From an uncultured Granulosicoccaceae bacterium (lineage in GTDB: Bacteria > Pseudomonadota > Gammaproteobacteria > CALCKW01), in assembly GCA_937941555.1 (NCBI GenBank), contig CALDHJ010000337.1, positions 1-8,608 of the forward strand: 8,608 bases of DNA. The letters are read 5' to 3'. A model generated the notes under the pieces. The model made no database searches and had not been told where the DNA came from. It saw nothing but the letters and a program-made list of their open reading frames with translations. Below, in pieces: positions 1 through 5,562 of this stretch (position 1 is its first letter; every line of letters starts with the position of its first letter). Both the position numbers and the translations under genes were made by a program.

Positions 1-472
1 GTTGAAGGCCTTGTCGGGCACGCTTACGGAGCTGCCAGCCGCCACCAGCGAAGCGCTGCTCGCGGCCGACCGTTTGATCAGCGGGCACGCCGGGCCGACA
101 CAACATATTTCGCAAGGGCGCGTGTTGGCCCACCTGCACCACGAAGACGGTGTTGCGCAGCTGAAGCTACAGATTGCCGACGGCTGGCACATCAACGCCC
201 GCGAGCCCTACCAGGACTACCTCACCCCCACCGCATTCACCGTGCTCGACAACTCGGGACAAGCCCTCGCGAAGCAACCGGACGCCACGCTGCCGCCGCC
301 ACGCGACTATATGCTCGACTACAGCCCGAGCGCACTCTCGCTCTATGGCGGCGAACTCGACGTATCAATCCCGACCCCCGAAGGCAGCCATCAGCTGCAA
401 GTCATCTTGCAAGCCTGTTCCGCCACCGTGTGCCTCGCGCCCACAACCACAGTGTTTCACCTGCCGAAATAG
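1..472 (+). CDS. 3' part of a gene ending in a DsbD-alpha-like domain (5' truncated)
   Basis: The reading frame is open from the first bases of the window to a TAG at 470-472, so the true start lies upstream; the TTG at position 2 is probably an internal Leu codon. About 156 residues are visible. Residues ~35-155 look like the immunoglobulin-like N-terminal (alpha) domain of the thiol:disulfide interchange protein DsbD: the GWHINAREP stretch (61-69) resembles the 'gWHiy...p' signature, followed by a PPP turn (98-100), a YGG strand (115-117), and a closing Cys pair, C139 and C144, just before the C-terminal APTTTVFHLP strand. In DsbD-alpha the equivalent cysteines pass electrons to periplasmic partners; here their spacing is C-x4-C. 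The preceding helix-like segment (PAATSEALLAADRLI) could be the end of another domain; fusions of DUF255/YyaL thioredoxin-like proteins to such a tail are one possibility, but upstream sequence is needed. The domain assignment is from pattern memory, so moderate confidence. Confidence 0.6.
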   Translation, partial: LKALSGTLTELPAATSEALLAADRLISGHAGPTQHISQGRVLAHLHHEDGVAQLKLQIADGWHINAREPYQDYLTPTAFTVLDNSGQALAKQPDATLPPPRDYMLDYSPSALSLYGGELDVSIPTPEGSHQLQVILQACSATVCLAPTTTVFHLPK

Positions 473-489
473 AACGCATCGACAAATAC

Positions 490-645
490 ATGTGCGCCAG
501 TGACCGCCGGCTGCGCGCGGTCGAGGATTCACTGACCGGGCTGCGGCGGCACGCACGCGGTGAAATCACACGCCGCTCCATGAACCGCGACATTCGCGCT
601 ACCATGGCGACCAGACCAATCCGGCCGGTCAAATTGAGAGCGTAA
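490..645 (+). CDS. Doubtful small Arg-rich ORF (51 aa) before the glycerate kinase
   Basis: An ATG at 490 opens a 51-codon frame that ends in TAA at 643-645, overlapping by one base the ATG of the glycerate kinase gene (TAATG). The frame stays open upstream to a GTG at 430 inside the preceding gene, but the ATG is the more natural start. The product is very basic (many Arg, including RRLRAVE and GLRRHARGE), has no transmembrane segment, and resembles no family I recognise. No Shine-Dalgarno sequence precedes the ATG. The one-base stop/start overlap would allow translational coupling to the kinase, which is the only argument in favour. In GC-rich DNA an open frame of this length is expected by chance, so it may well be non-coding spacer. 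Confidence 0.2.
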   Translation: MCASDRRLRAVEDSLTGLRRHARGEITRRSMNRDIRATMATRPIRPVKLRA

Positions 646-1766
646 TGACAGCCGACCACCGCCAAAAACAACTTGAACGTATGTGGACCGACGCCGTCGC
701 CGCGGTGGGTGGTTACTCGGCCGTGAACAATCACCTCGACACCACCAAGATCGCACCGCCCTCTCGCATACTGGCTGTCGGCAAGGCCGCCAGCGGTATG
801 GCCGAAGGCGCGCTCGCCCACTTCCCGGGCACACCGACACTGGTTGTGACCAAAACCAATCACAGTTCGGTTGCGCTTCGTGAGTGCGCTGGCGTCACCG
901 TGATCGAATCAGCCCACCCCGTGCCCGATGAGAACAGCCTGCGCGGTGGTGCGGCTTTGCTCGACATCGCGTCTGGCGCCACGGCTGACGAGCACATACT
1001 GTTGCTGGTGTCCGGCGGCGCTTCATCACTCGCCGAATCACTGACTGAGGGTGCAGACCTCGACACCCTCAAGGCACTTAATAGCGAGATGCTGAGCCAG
1101 GGACTCACGATTGGCGCGATGAACGCCAGACGAAAAAACCTGTCCCATATAAAGGACGGCAAGCTCATCTCGGCGTCCAGTGCCCGATTTACGGTGCTCG
1201 CCATATCCGACGTCGAGGGCGATGACATCGCGACCATCGGCTCCGGCATCGGCGATCCACGCCGTGCACCCGAGCGGGCCAATGCAACCCTTATCGCCAC
1301 CAACCGCATTGCGCGCGACCAGGCGGCTCACACCGCAACCGCGCTCGGGCTCACCGTACTGCGCAATGCCGAAACGCTCTACGACGATGTCTACGCCCTA
1401 GCGCCTCAACTGGGCGAAACAATACGCAACTCTGGCCCGGGTGTACTGATCTGGGGCGGAGAGCCGACTGTCGTTCTGCCTGACAACCCAGGCCGCGGTG
1501 GCCGCAACCAGGCATTGGCGCTCGCAACCGCCGAGCACCTGTCCGGTCTAAACCGGGTCAGTTTGCTGGTCGCCGGTACCGACGGTACGGACGGCCCGAC
1601 TGACGCTGCCGGTGGCCTGGTCGATGGCGACACCTGGCGCGAGACGGCACGCGATGCCCTTGCACGTGCAGACGCCGGCACCGAACTCGCTGCGCGTGGT
1701 GCGATCTTCACCTCCGGCCCGACCAACACCAACGTCATGGACATCGCCATCGCGCTTGTAGAATGA
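645..1766 (+). CDS. Glycerate 2-kinase, MOFRL family
   Basis: 373-residue protein of the DUF4147 plus MOFRL architecture: an ATP-dependent cytoplasmic kinase converting D-glycerate to 2-phosphoglycerate, feeding glyoxylate, serine or sugar-acid carbon into lower glycolysis. Visible motifs are VGKAASGM (45-52) with Lys47, matching the conserved Lys of this family; SGGASSL (123-129), a variant of the common SGGGSALL loop; RKNLSHIKDG (163-172); SDVEGDD (188-194); GGRNQ (285-289); GTDGTDGPTDAAGG (311-324); and the C-terminal GPTNTNVMD (358-366) that ends MOFRL proteins. It is somewhat shorter than the ~420 residues of TtuD/GckA-type members, but all motifs are present in order, so it looks intact. 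The ATG at 645 has GAGAG at 636-640 and the family-like N-terminus begins soon after. Older databases often call this family hydroxypyruvate reductase (ttuD), which is a historical misannotation. It is separated from the downstream catabolic genes by a 274-base gap, so a functional link with them is not shown. Confidence 0.92.
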   Translation: MTADHRQKQLERMWTDAVAAVGGYSAVNNHLDTTKIAPPSRILAVGKAASGMAEGALAHFPGTPTLVVTKTNHSSVALRECAGVTVIESAHPVPDENSLRGGAALLDIASGATADEHILLLVSGGASSLAESLTEGADLDTLKALNSEMLSQGLTIGAMNARRKNLSHIKDGKLISASSARFTVLAISDVEGDDIATIGSGIGDPRRAPERANATLIATNRIARDQAAHTATALGLTVLRNAETLYDDVYALAPQLGETIRNSGPGVLIWGGEPTVVLPDNPGRGGRNQALALATAEHLSGLNRVSLLVAGTDGTDGPTDAAGGLVDGDTWRETARDALARADAGTELAARGAIFTSGPTNTNVMDIAIALVE

Positions 1767-1767
1767 C

Positions 1768-1813
1768 ACTGGATACCAGTGGGCCACCGCACGCTTCACG
1801 GTGCGGCTGCACC
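1768..1813 (+). terminator. Cluster of short hairpins after the glycerate kinase stop (possible weak terminator)
   Basis: Immediately after the kinase stop codon there are three short inverted repeats: ACTGG/CCAGT with a 3-base loop (1768-1780), CCGCAC/GTGCGG with an 8-base loop (1787-1806), and GGTGC/GCACC with a 4-base loop (1800-1813). The second and third share GTGC, so they are mutually exclusive. No T-run follows any of them, so a classical intrinsic terminator is not supported. They could stabilise the 3' end of the kinase mRNA or be incidental in GC-rich sequence. Confidence 0.3.
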
Positions 1814-1816
1814 GAC

Positions 1817-1832
1817 TCGGTCGATCGGTCGA
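1817..1832. repeat. Perfect tandem pair of the octamer TCGGTCGA
   Basis: The octamer TCGGTCGA occurs twice head to tail (1817-1824 and 1825-1832), with the palindrome CGATCG spanning the junction. It lies in the non-coding gap, about 200 bases upstream of the FAH-family start. The repeat itself is directly visible; any role as a protein-binding site is unproven. Confidence 0.5.
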
Positions 1833-1965
1833 ATCCGGACAGCTGTTGCACCGGCACCGGGCAAATCCGTTCAATCTGTTCTGACACACGCGTCCGCGAC
1901 GGTGAATCGAGCGTCTCAACAAACGCACTCCGAGCACCAAATGTGCGCAAGCTGGTGACCGGGCC

Positions 1966-2028
1966 CCAATAAATATCGATTTAAATGCCCGTTTATGTAA
2001 AATAATCGACAAATTTGCGTGATCAGTC
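1966..2028 (+). promoter_or_regulatory. AT-rich promoter/operator island upstream of the catabolic genes
   Basis: Between about 1968 and 2015 the base composition drops from GC-rich to strongly AT-rich, which is typical of a promoter in such a genome. A plausible -10-like hexamer TAAAAT lies at 1998-2003, preceded by TG at 1996-1997; no good -35 hexamer is found at 16-18 bases upstream, so the promoter may be activator dependent. Two dyads are visible: the 8-base palindrome ATTTAAAT (1979-1986), and TCGATT (1976-1981) mirrored by AATCGA (2004-2009), which brackets the candidate -10 element. This arrangement would suit a regulator controlling transcription of 2041-5371, but no regulator gene is in the window. 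The composition shift is seen; the promoter assignment is inference. Confidence 0.45.
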
Positions 2029-2035
2029 GGGAGAG
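2029..2035 (+). promoter_or_regulatory. Ribosome binding site of the FAH-family gene
   Basis: GGGAGAG ends five bases before the ATG at 2041. It supports this ATG over the in-frame ATG three codons downstream and marks the first gene of the catabolic block. Confidence 0.6.
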
Positions 2036-2040
2036 ACACA

Positions 2041-2910
2041 ATGCGTTTCATGGTCGGACAGGTGGGAAGCGGAACAGCGGTGTTCGCCGTCAACGGCGAT
2101 CGGGCAGTCAACCTCAGTGCGGCGTTGCCCGGTATTGGTGAAGACCTCAGCGCACTGGCAGCTGACCCGGCGTTGGTCACGCAAGCCGCGGCACTGGTCG
2201 ACGGCGGCGAGACAGTGGCCGTATCCAGTCTTGTGCCCGCACTGCCTATCGCACGGCCTGGCACCATCATCTGCCTCGGCCTCAACTACGTCGAACATAT
2301 CAAGGAAGGCGGCTACGACATCCCCGATTACCCGGCGATCTTCATGCGTGGCCACAATTCCATCATGGCAGCGGGCGCCCCGCTGGTCAGGCCTCGGTGT
2401 TCCGAGACGCTCGACTACGAAGCCGAACTCATGGTGATCATCGGCCGCGGTGGGCGCCACATTTCAGAGGAAGCGGCCCTGCAACACGTCTTTGGCTACA
2501 CCGTCTTCAACGACGGTTCTGTGCGCGAGTACCAGCGCAAGACCCACCAGTGGACGCCGGGCAAGAACTTCGACAACACCGGCGCGATCGGGCCAGTGGT
2601 GGTGACACCTGATGAGGTCCCGGCTGGCGCGGCCGGTTTGAAAATCGAGAGCCGGGTCGGTGACGAGATTCTGCAGAGTTCGAACACCGCCAACATGATC
2701 TGGTCGGTCGCCAAGACGCTATCAATCATCTCCGAATACACCACACTCGAGCCGGGTGATCACATCGCGCTCGGCACTCCACCCGGTGTCGGACACGCCA
2801 AGAAGCCCGAGCCGCGCTGGCTCAAGCCCGGTGAAACCATTGAGATCGAAATCGAGGGCATCGGTGTGTGTGCAAACCCGGTGGTCGATGAGGAGGCAAC
2901 ACATGCGTAA
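2041..2910 (+). CDS. Fumarylacetoacetate hydrolase (FAH)-family enzyme
   Basis: 289-residue cytoplasmic metal-dependent enzyme of the FAH superfamily, whose members hydrolyse, decarboxylate or isomerise keto-acids made during aromatic and sugar-acid breakdown. After a small N-terminal domain (~1-72) comes the catalytic fold: GLNYVEH (80-86), the metal-binding acids E127 and E129 in DYEAEL and D158 in FNDGS, the TPGKNFD loop (172-178) with Lys175, and GTPPGVG (245-251). H86 and E89 have the i/i+3 spacing of the His-Glu dyad described in FAHD1-type acylpyruvase/oxaloacetate decarboxylases. All metal ligands are present, so it should be active. The exact substrate is not readable from sequence: acylpyruvate hydrolase, HpcE-like isomerase/decarboxylase and diketo-sugar-acid hydrolase are all possible. 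Its stop overlaps the next gene by 8 bases, so it is translationally tied to the ring-cleavage dioxygenase and probably acts on a ring-opened product. Confidence 0.9.
   Translation: MRFMVGQVGSGTAVFAVNGDRAVNLSAALPGIGEDLSALAADPALVTQAAALVDGGETVAVSSLVPALPIARPGTIICLGLNYVEHIKEGGYDIPDYPAIFMRGHNSIMAAGAPLVRPRCSETLDYEAELMVIIGRGGRHISEEAALQHVFGYTVFNDGSVREYQRKTHQWTPGKNFDNTGAIGPVVVTPDEVPAGAAGLKIESRVGDEILQSSNTANMIWSVAKTLSIISEYTTLEPGDHIALGTPPGVGHAKKPEPRWLKPGETIEIEIEGIGVCANPVVDEEATHA
2891..2896 (+). promoter_or_regulatory. Strong ribosome binding site deciding the dioxygenase start
   Basis: A perfect AGGAGG lies six bases before the ATG at 2903, inside the 3' end of the FAH-family gene. It settles the start of the dioxygenase: the frame is open 49 codons further upstream (to 2756), but that extension overlaps the FAH gene and reads as non-family sequence. 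Confidence 0.8.
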
Positions 2911-3769
2911 CGTCAATCAGGACAATCTCACCGAGGTCTTCCTCGGCTACCTCGGCGACGACGTCAACCCGCGCCTGCGCGAGGTCATGGGATCGCTGGT
3001 TACACACCTTCACGCCTTTGCCAAAGACGTCAACCTGACCCACGACGAATGGGAGCAAGGCATTTCCTTTCTCGAGCGCACCGGAGAAATCTCCGACGCC
3101 AATCGCCACGAATTCGTGTTGTTGTCCGACGTGCTGGGCTTGTCATCTCTGGTCGACATGATCAATTCCCGATCGGAGGGCACCTCATCAAGTGTTCTCG
3201 GCCCATTCCACATTTCAGGCGCGCCCGCCCTCGAGATCGGCGGCGACATGAAAGGCGATTTCCCGGGCCCGGTTCTGGTCGCCGAAGGGGTCGTCAAGGA
3301 TGTGCAGGGCAACCCGATCGAGGGCGCGACCGTCGACATCTGGCAAACCGCACCCAACGGCCTCTACTCGAGCCAGGACCCGGAGCAAGACACCTACTCC
3401 TTCCACGGTCTGCAAACCACAGGCGCAGACGGTCGCTACGCGTTCACCTCAGTCAAGCCTGTTGAATACACCGTGCCGACCGACGGTCCCGTCGGCGACA
3501 TCCTGAATGCCTGCGGGCGCCACCCCTGGCGGCCGTCACACTTGCATTTCATCGTCAAGGCTGACGGCTACCGCTCGCTCGTGACCGAAGTCTTTCCCGA
3601 CGACGACCCCTACCTCGATCAGGACACCGTGTTCGGCGTACGCGAGGATCTCGTCATGCACTACGAACCCATGGCGGCCGGCACCTTTCCCGAGGGTTTT
3701 GCATTGAGTGGGCAGGTCGATGAGGAGTACATTCGAATTCAATTCGACCTCACACTGGTCTCCGGCTGA
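2903..3769 (+). CDS. Intradiol ring-cleavage dioxygenase, hydroxyquinol 1,2-dioxygenase type
   Basis: 288-residue non-haem Fe(III) dioxygenase that inserts O2 between two adjacent hydroxylated ring carbons of a catechol or hydroxyquinol. Residues 1-~100 are the helical N-terminal dimerisation domain and ~120-285 the beta-sandwich catalytic domain. The expected iron ligands are present: Y155 (PNGLY), Y189 (KPVEY), H213 and H215 (RPSHLHF), with R210 beside them. The pocket favours hydroxyquinol rather than catechol: L73, D76, V98, G100, P101, F102, P192, R210 and V243 line up with residues I recall as selective in the Nocardioides hydroxyquinol enzyme, with only L99 and V191 as conservative differences; catechol enzymes usually have GPL where this has GPF. 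The predicted product is 3-hydroxymuconate/maleylacetate if hydroxyquinol is the substrate. It overlaps the FAH gene by 8 bases and is 3 bases from the flavoprotein gene. Intradiol family is near certain; substrate is inferred. Confidence 0.9.
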   Translation: MRNVNQDNLTEVFLGYLGDDVNPRLREVMGSLVTHLHAFAKDVNLTHDEWEQGISFLERTGEISDANRHEFVLLSDVLGLSSLVDMINSRSEGTSSSVLGPFHISGAPALEIGGDMKGDFPGPVLVAEGVVKDVQGNPIEGATVDIWQTAPNGLYSSQDPEQDTYSFHGLQTTGADGRYAFTSVKPVEYTVPTDGPVGDILNACGRHPWRPSHLHFIVKADGYRSLVTEVFPDDDPYLDQDTVFGVREDLVMHYEPMAAGTFPEGFALSGQVDEEYIRIQFDLTLVSG

Positions 3770-3772
3770 ACC

Positions 3773-5371
3773 GTGACACAGCACACTGATGTCGCCATTG
3801 TTGGCGCAGGGCCAGTTGGTACCCTGCTCGCCATTCTGCTCGGCAAACGCGGTGTCAAGGTCACATTGATCGAACGTTGGCCGACGCTCTACGACAGACC
3901 CCGTGCCGTTACCATGGATCACGAAGTCGCTCGGATTCTCGCAACCTTCGGTATCGACGCCAACGATGACCCATTGATCGCTTATTTCGACGAGCTGTAT
4001 TACTGGAAAAACGCCGAGCGCGAAAACCTCCAGATCGTCGACTGGAAAAGCGTGTCGCCTTCGGGTTGGCGGGTGACCTACTGGTTCAACCAACCCGAAC
4101 TCGAGACGCGCCTGCTCGGCATCGCCGCTGACATCCCCGAGATCACACTTCTACGCGGCTGGCAGGCAATCGACATCGAGCAGGATGCGTCAGGTGTCAC
4201 GCTTGCTTTAAAAGAGACAGAAGAAATCCGCGGCCCAGACGGCGAATCCGATTCCGTGCGCGCCGCCTACGTTGTCGGCTGTGACGGCGCCAACAGCTTC
4301 GTGCGCGAGCGACTGGAGATCCCGGTCGTCGACAAGGGCTATTTTTTCGACTGGCTCATCCTCGACATGGTGCCGGATAGCGACTACGTGTGTTCACCGG
4401 CCCAATGGCAACTTTGTGACCCCCGCCGACCGACCACTATCGTGCCGGGTGGCCCCGGCAGGCGGCGCTGGGAGTTTATGGTTCTACCGGGTGAATCAGC
4501 TGACGAGATCGCCACCGAGGACAGCGCCTGGCGCCTGCTCGAGCCCTGGGGACTGACACCGCACAACGCCCGACTCGAGCGCAGCGCGGTCTACCGATTC
4601 CAGGCCCGCTGGGCCGACACCTGGCGACGCGGGCGCTGCCTGATCGCCGGCGACGCCGCGCACCTCATGCCGCCGTTCGCCGGCGAGGGCATGTGCGCGG
4701 GGTTCCGCGACGCGGTCAACCTCGCCTGGCGTTTGGCGGCAGTTGTGCAGGGCACGTCAAAAGACGCCCTGCTCGACAGCTACGCCACCGAACGGATCCC
4801 TCACGCCAGGCACTACATCGATTTCAGCCAGGAGCTTGGCAACATCATCTGCATCGCAGACCCCGACGAAGCGGCCGAGCGCGATCGCACCATGATGGCC
4901 GCCCTCGCTGCACGCAATGGTGAACCACTCAACCCCGATCACGTGTCGCTCGGGCCCGGTGTCCTGTGCGCAGACACGCCCGCGGCGGGCGAACTCTCGG
5001 TTCAAGGGGTCGTCGACTACGCCGGCACACGTGATCGCTTCGATCAGGCCGTCGGCCAGGGATGGTTCATCCTCGGCATCGAGGCTGATCCCGTATCAGC
5101 GCTGTCTTCGAGGCAACGCGACTGCTTCGCCCGCCTCGGCGGTCGCGTGATCACGGTCGGCGAAACCGGCGGTCCCTGGGATGTGATCGACACGGATGGC
5201 ACCTACAAGCGCTGGCGCCGAGACATCAACCGCGCATTCGTGATCCTGCGTCCGGACTTCTATGTCGCCGCGACCGCAGATTCGCACACCGAACTGGCGG
5301 CGCGGTTGGATGAAATCCTGACTGGCTTGCACCTCACACAGGAACACGAGGCGGTGCACAACACACAATGA
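3773..5371 (+). CDS. MhpA-like FAD-dependent aromatic ring hydroxylase
   Basis: 532-residue cytoplasmic class A flavoprotein monooxygenase using NAD(P)H and O2 to hydroxylate a phenolic ring. Motifs in order: the Rossmann GAGPVG (11-16) with E34 at the end of the second strand for the FAD ribose, RPRAVTMDHE (42-51), the CDGANSFVR segment (170-178) with the DG motif, and GDAAHLMPPFAGEGM (293-307), the GD motif in the form typical of MhpA and related phenol/resorcinol/3-hydroxyphenylpropionate hydroxylases. Residues ~400-520 form the thioredoxin-like C-terminal domain ending with RPDFYVAA (493-500). The start is GTG at 3773, three bases after the dioxygenase stop; no good Shine-Dalgarno is seen, so translation is probably coupled to the upstream gene. 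The frame meets the family N-terminus exactly here. Annotation pipelines would likely call it 3-(3-hydroxyphenyl)propionate hydroxylase, but the neighbouring hydroxyquinol-type dioxygenase makes a resorcinol-like or hydroxybenzoate-like substrate at least as likely. Confidence 0.9.
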   Translation: MTQHTDVAIVGAGPVGTLLAILLGKRGVKVTLIERWPTLYDRPRAVTMDHEVARILATFGIDANDDPLIAYFDELYYWKNAERENLQIVDWKSVSPSGWRVTYWFNQPELETRLLGIAADIPEITLLRGWQAIDIEQDASGVTLALKETEEIRGPDGESDSVRAAYVVGCDGANSFVRERLEIPVVDKGYFFDWLILDMVPDSDYVCSPAQWQLCDPRRPTTIVPGGPGRRRWEFMVLPGESADEIATEDSAWRLLEPWGLTPHNARLERSAVYRFQARWADTWRRGRCLIAGDAAHLMPPFAGEGMCAGFRDAVNLAWRLAAVVQGTSKDALLDSYATERIPHARHYIDFSQELGNIICIADPDEAAERDRTMMAALAARNGEPLNPDHVSLGPGVLCADTPAAGELSVQGVVDYAGTRDRFDQAVGQGWFILGIEADPVSALSSRQRDCFARLGGRVITVGETGGPWDVIDTDGTYKRWRRDINRAFVILRPDFYVAATADSHTELAARLDEILTGLHLTQEHEAVHNTQ

Positions 5372-5473
5372 GTGGGATCGACAATTTGTGCTGGACAATG
5401 GCACGACGACTCGCCGCACGGTTGATAACAAACAAGCCTGACACCACGAGAGCTCAATCCGAACAGGCACAGC

Positions 5474-5497
5474 ATTGCCGGATTGGATTCCCGCAAT
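5474..5497. promoter_or_regulatory. Inverted repeat, possible operator upstream of the binding-protein gene
   Basis: ATTGC (5474-5478) is mirrored by GCAAT (5493-5497) across 14 bases, and the symmetry extends inward with GG/CC after one mismatch. It lies 66 bases before the binding-protein ATG. Size and layout would fit a dimeric repressor or activator site controlling the transporter separately from the catabolic genes, but short dyads occur by chance. Confidence 0.3.
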
Positions 5498-5551
5498 AAC
5501 CGACCATCTGATGAATTCGAGACGCATCACGCACACCAACGCAATCTCAAC

Positions 5552-5556
5552 AGGAG
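5552..5556 (+). promoter_or_regulatory. Ribosome binding site of the substrate-binding protein gene
   Basis: AGGAG ends six bases before the ATG at 5563. It favours this ATG over the in-frame ATG two codons later (5569). Confidence 0.65.
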
Positions 5557-5562
5557 ACTGAC

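Larger units (their letters stand above)
1767..2040 (+). other. Non-coding gap between glycerate kinase and the catabolic block
   Basis: No convincing gene on either strand. The first ~200 bases are GC-rich like the genes and hold several small inverted repeats and a perfect 8-base tandem repeat (listed separately). The last ~70 bases change abruptly to an AT-rich island that ends in a Shine-Dalgarno sequence for the FAH-family gene. A 69-codon frame beginning with an ATG that overlaps the kinase stop (1763) runs to 1972, but its Cys/Ser/Arg-rich product has no family character and its end falls at the edge of the AT-rich island, so I treat it as chance. Confidence 0.6.
5372..5562 (+). other. 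Gap between the flavoprotein and the transporter genes
   Basis: 191 bases without a convincing gene. A 43-codon frame starts with an ATG overlapping the flavoprotein stop (5368) and ends at 5499, but it has no recognisable features. No T-tailed hairpin is seen, so transcription may read through from the catabolic genes. No clear -35/-10 pair was found either. The hexamer GACAAT is repeated at 5380-5385 and 5394-5399, and a longer inverted repeat lies at 5474-5497 (listed separately). Confidence 0.5.

Noticed and set aside
1571..1612. Repeated GGTAC/GACGG units inside the glycerate kinase gene
   Set aside because: They encode the conserved GTDGTDGPTD motif of the family, so the repetition is explained by protein sequence.
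1780..1865. tRNA-like stretch (GGTCGAATCC resembling a T-arm, with nearby hairpins)
   Set aside because: The T-loop lacks the TTC core, and no acceptor stem or anticodon arm can be assembled around it.
1763..1972. 69-codon frame beginning in an ATGA overlap with the kinase stop
   Set aside because: Cys/Ser/Arg-rich with no family resemblance and no ribosome binding site of its own; considered chance.
1548..2285. Long minus-strand open frame (245 codons) spanning the non-coding gap
   Set aside because: It overlaps the ends of two well-supported genes on the other strand, and its product is Ser/Arg/Ala-rich with no family motif; typical antisense shadow in GC-rich DNA.
2756..2902. 49-codon N-terminal extension of the dioxygenase
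   Set aside because: It overlaps the FAH gene, does not look like dioxygenase sequence, and a perfect AGGAGG points to the ATG at 2903.
3536..4093. Minus-strand open frame (185 codons) across the dioxygenase/flavoprotein junction
   Set aside because: Antisense to the iron-ligand region of the dioxygenase and the FAD-binding region of the flavoprotein; no family features.
5368..5499. 43-codon frame beginning in an ATGA overlap with the flavoprotein stop
   Set aside because: Short, no motif, no hydrophobic segment, and spacer-like composition.
5372..5562. Intrinsic terminator between the catabolic and transporter genes
   Set aside because: No GC-rich stem followed by a T-run is present; the only dyad (5474-5497) has a 14-base centre and no T-tail.
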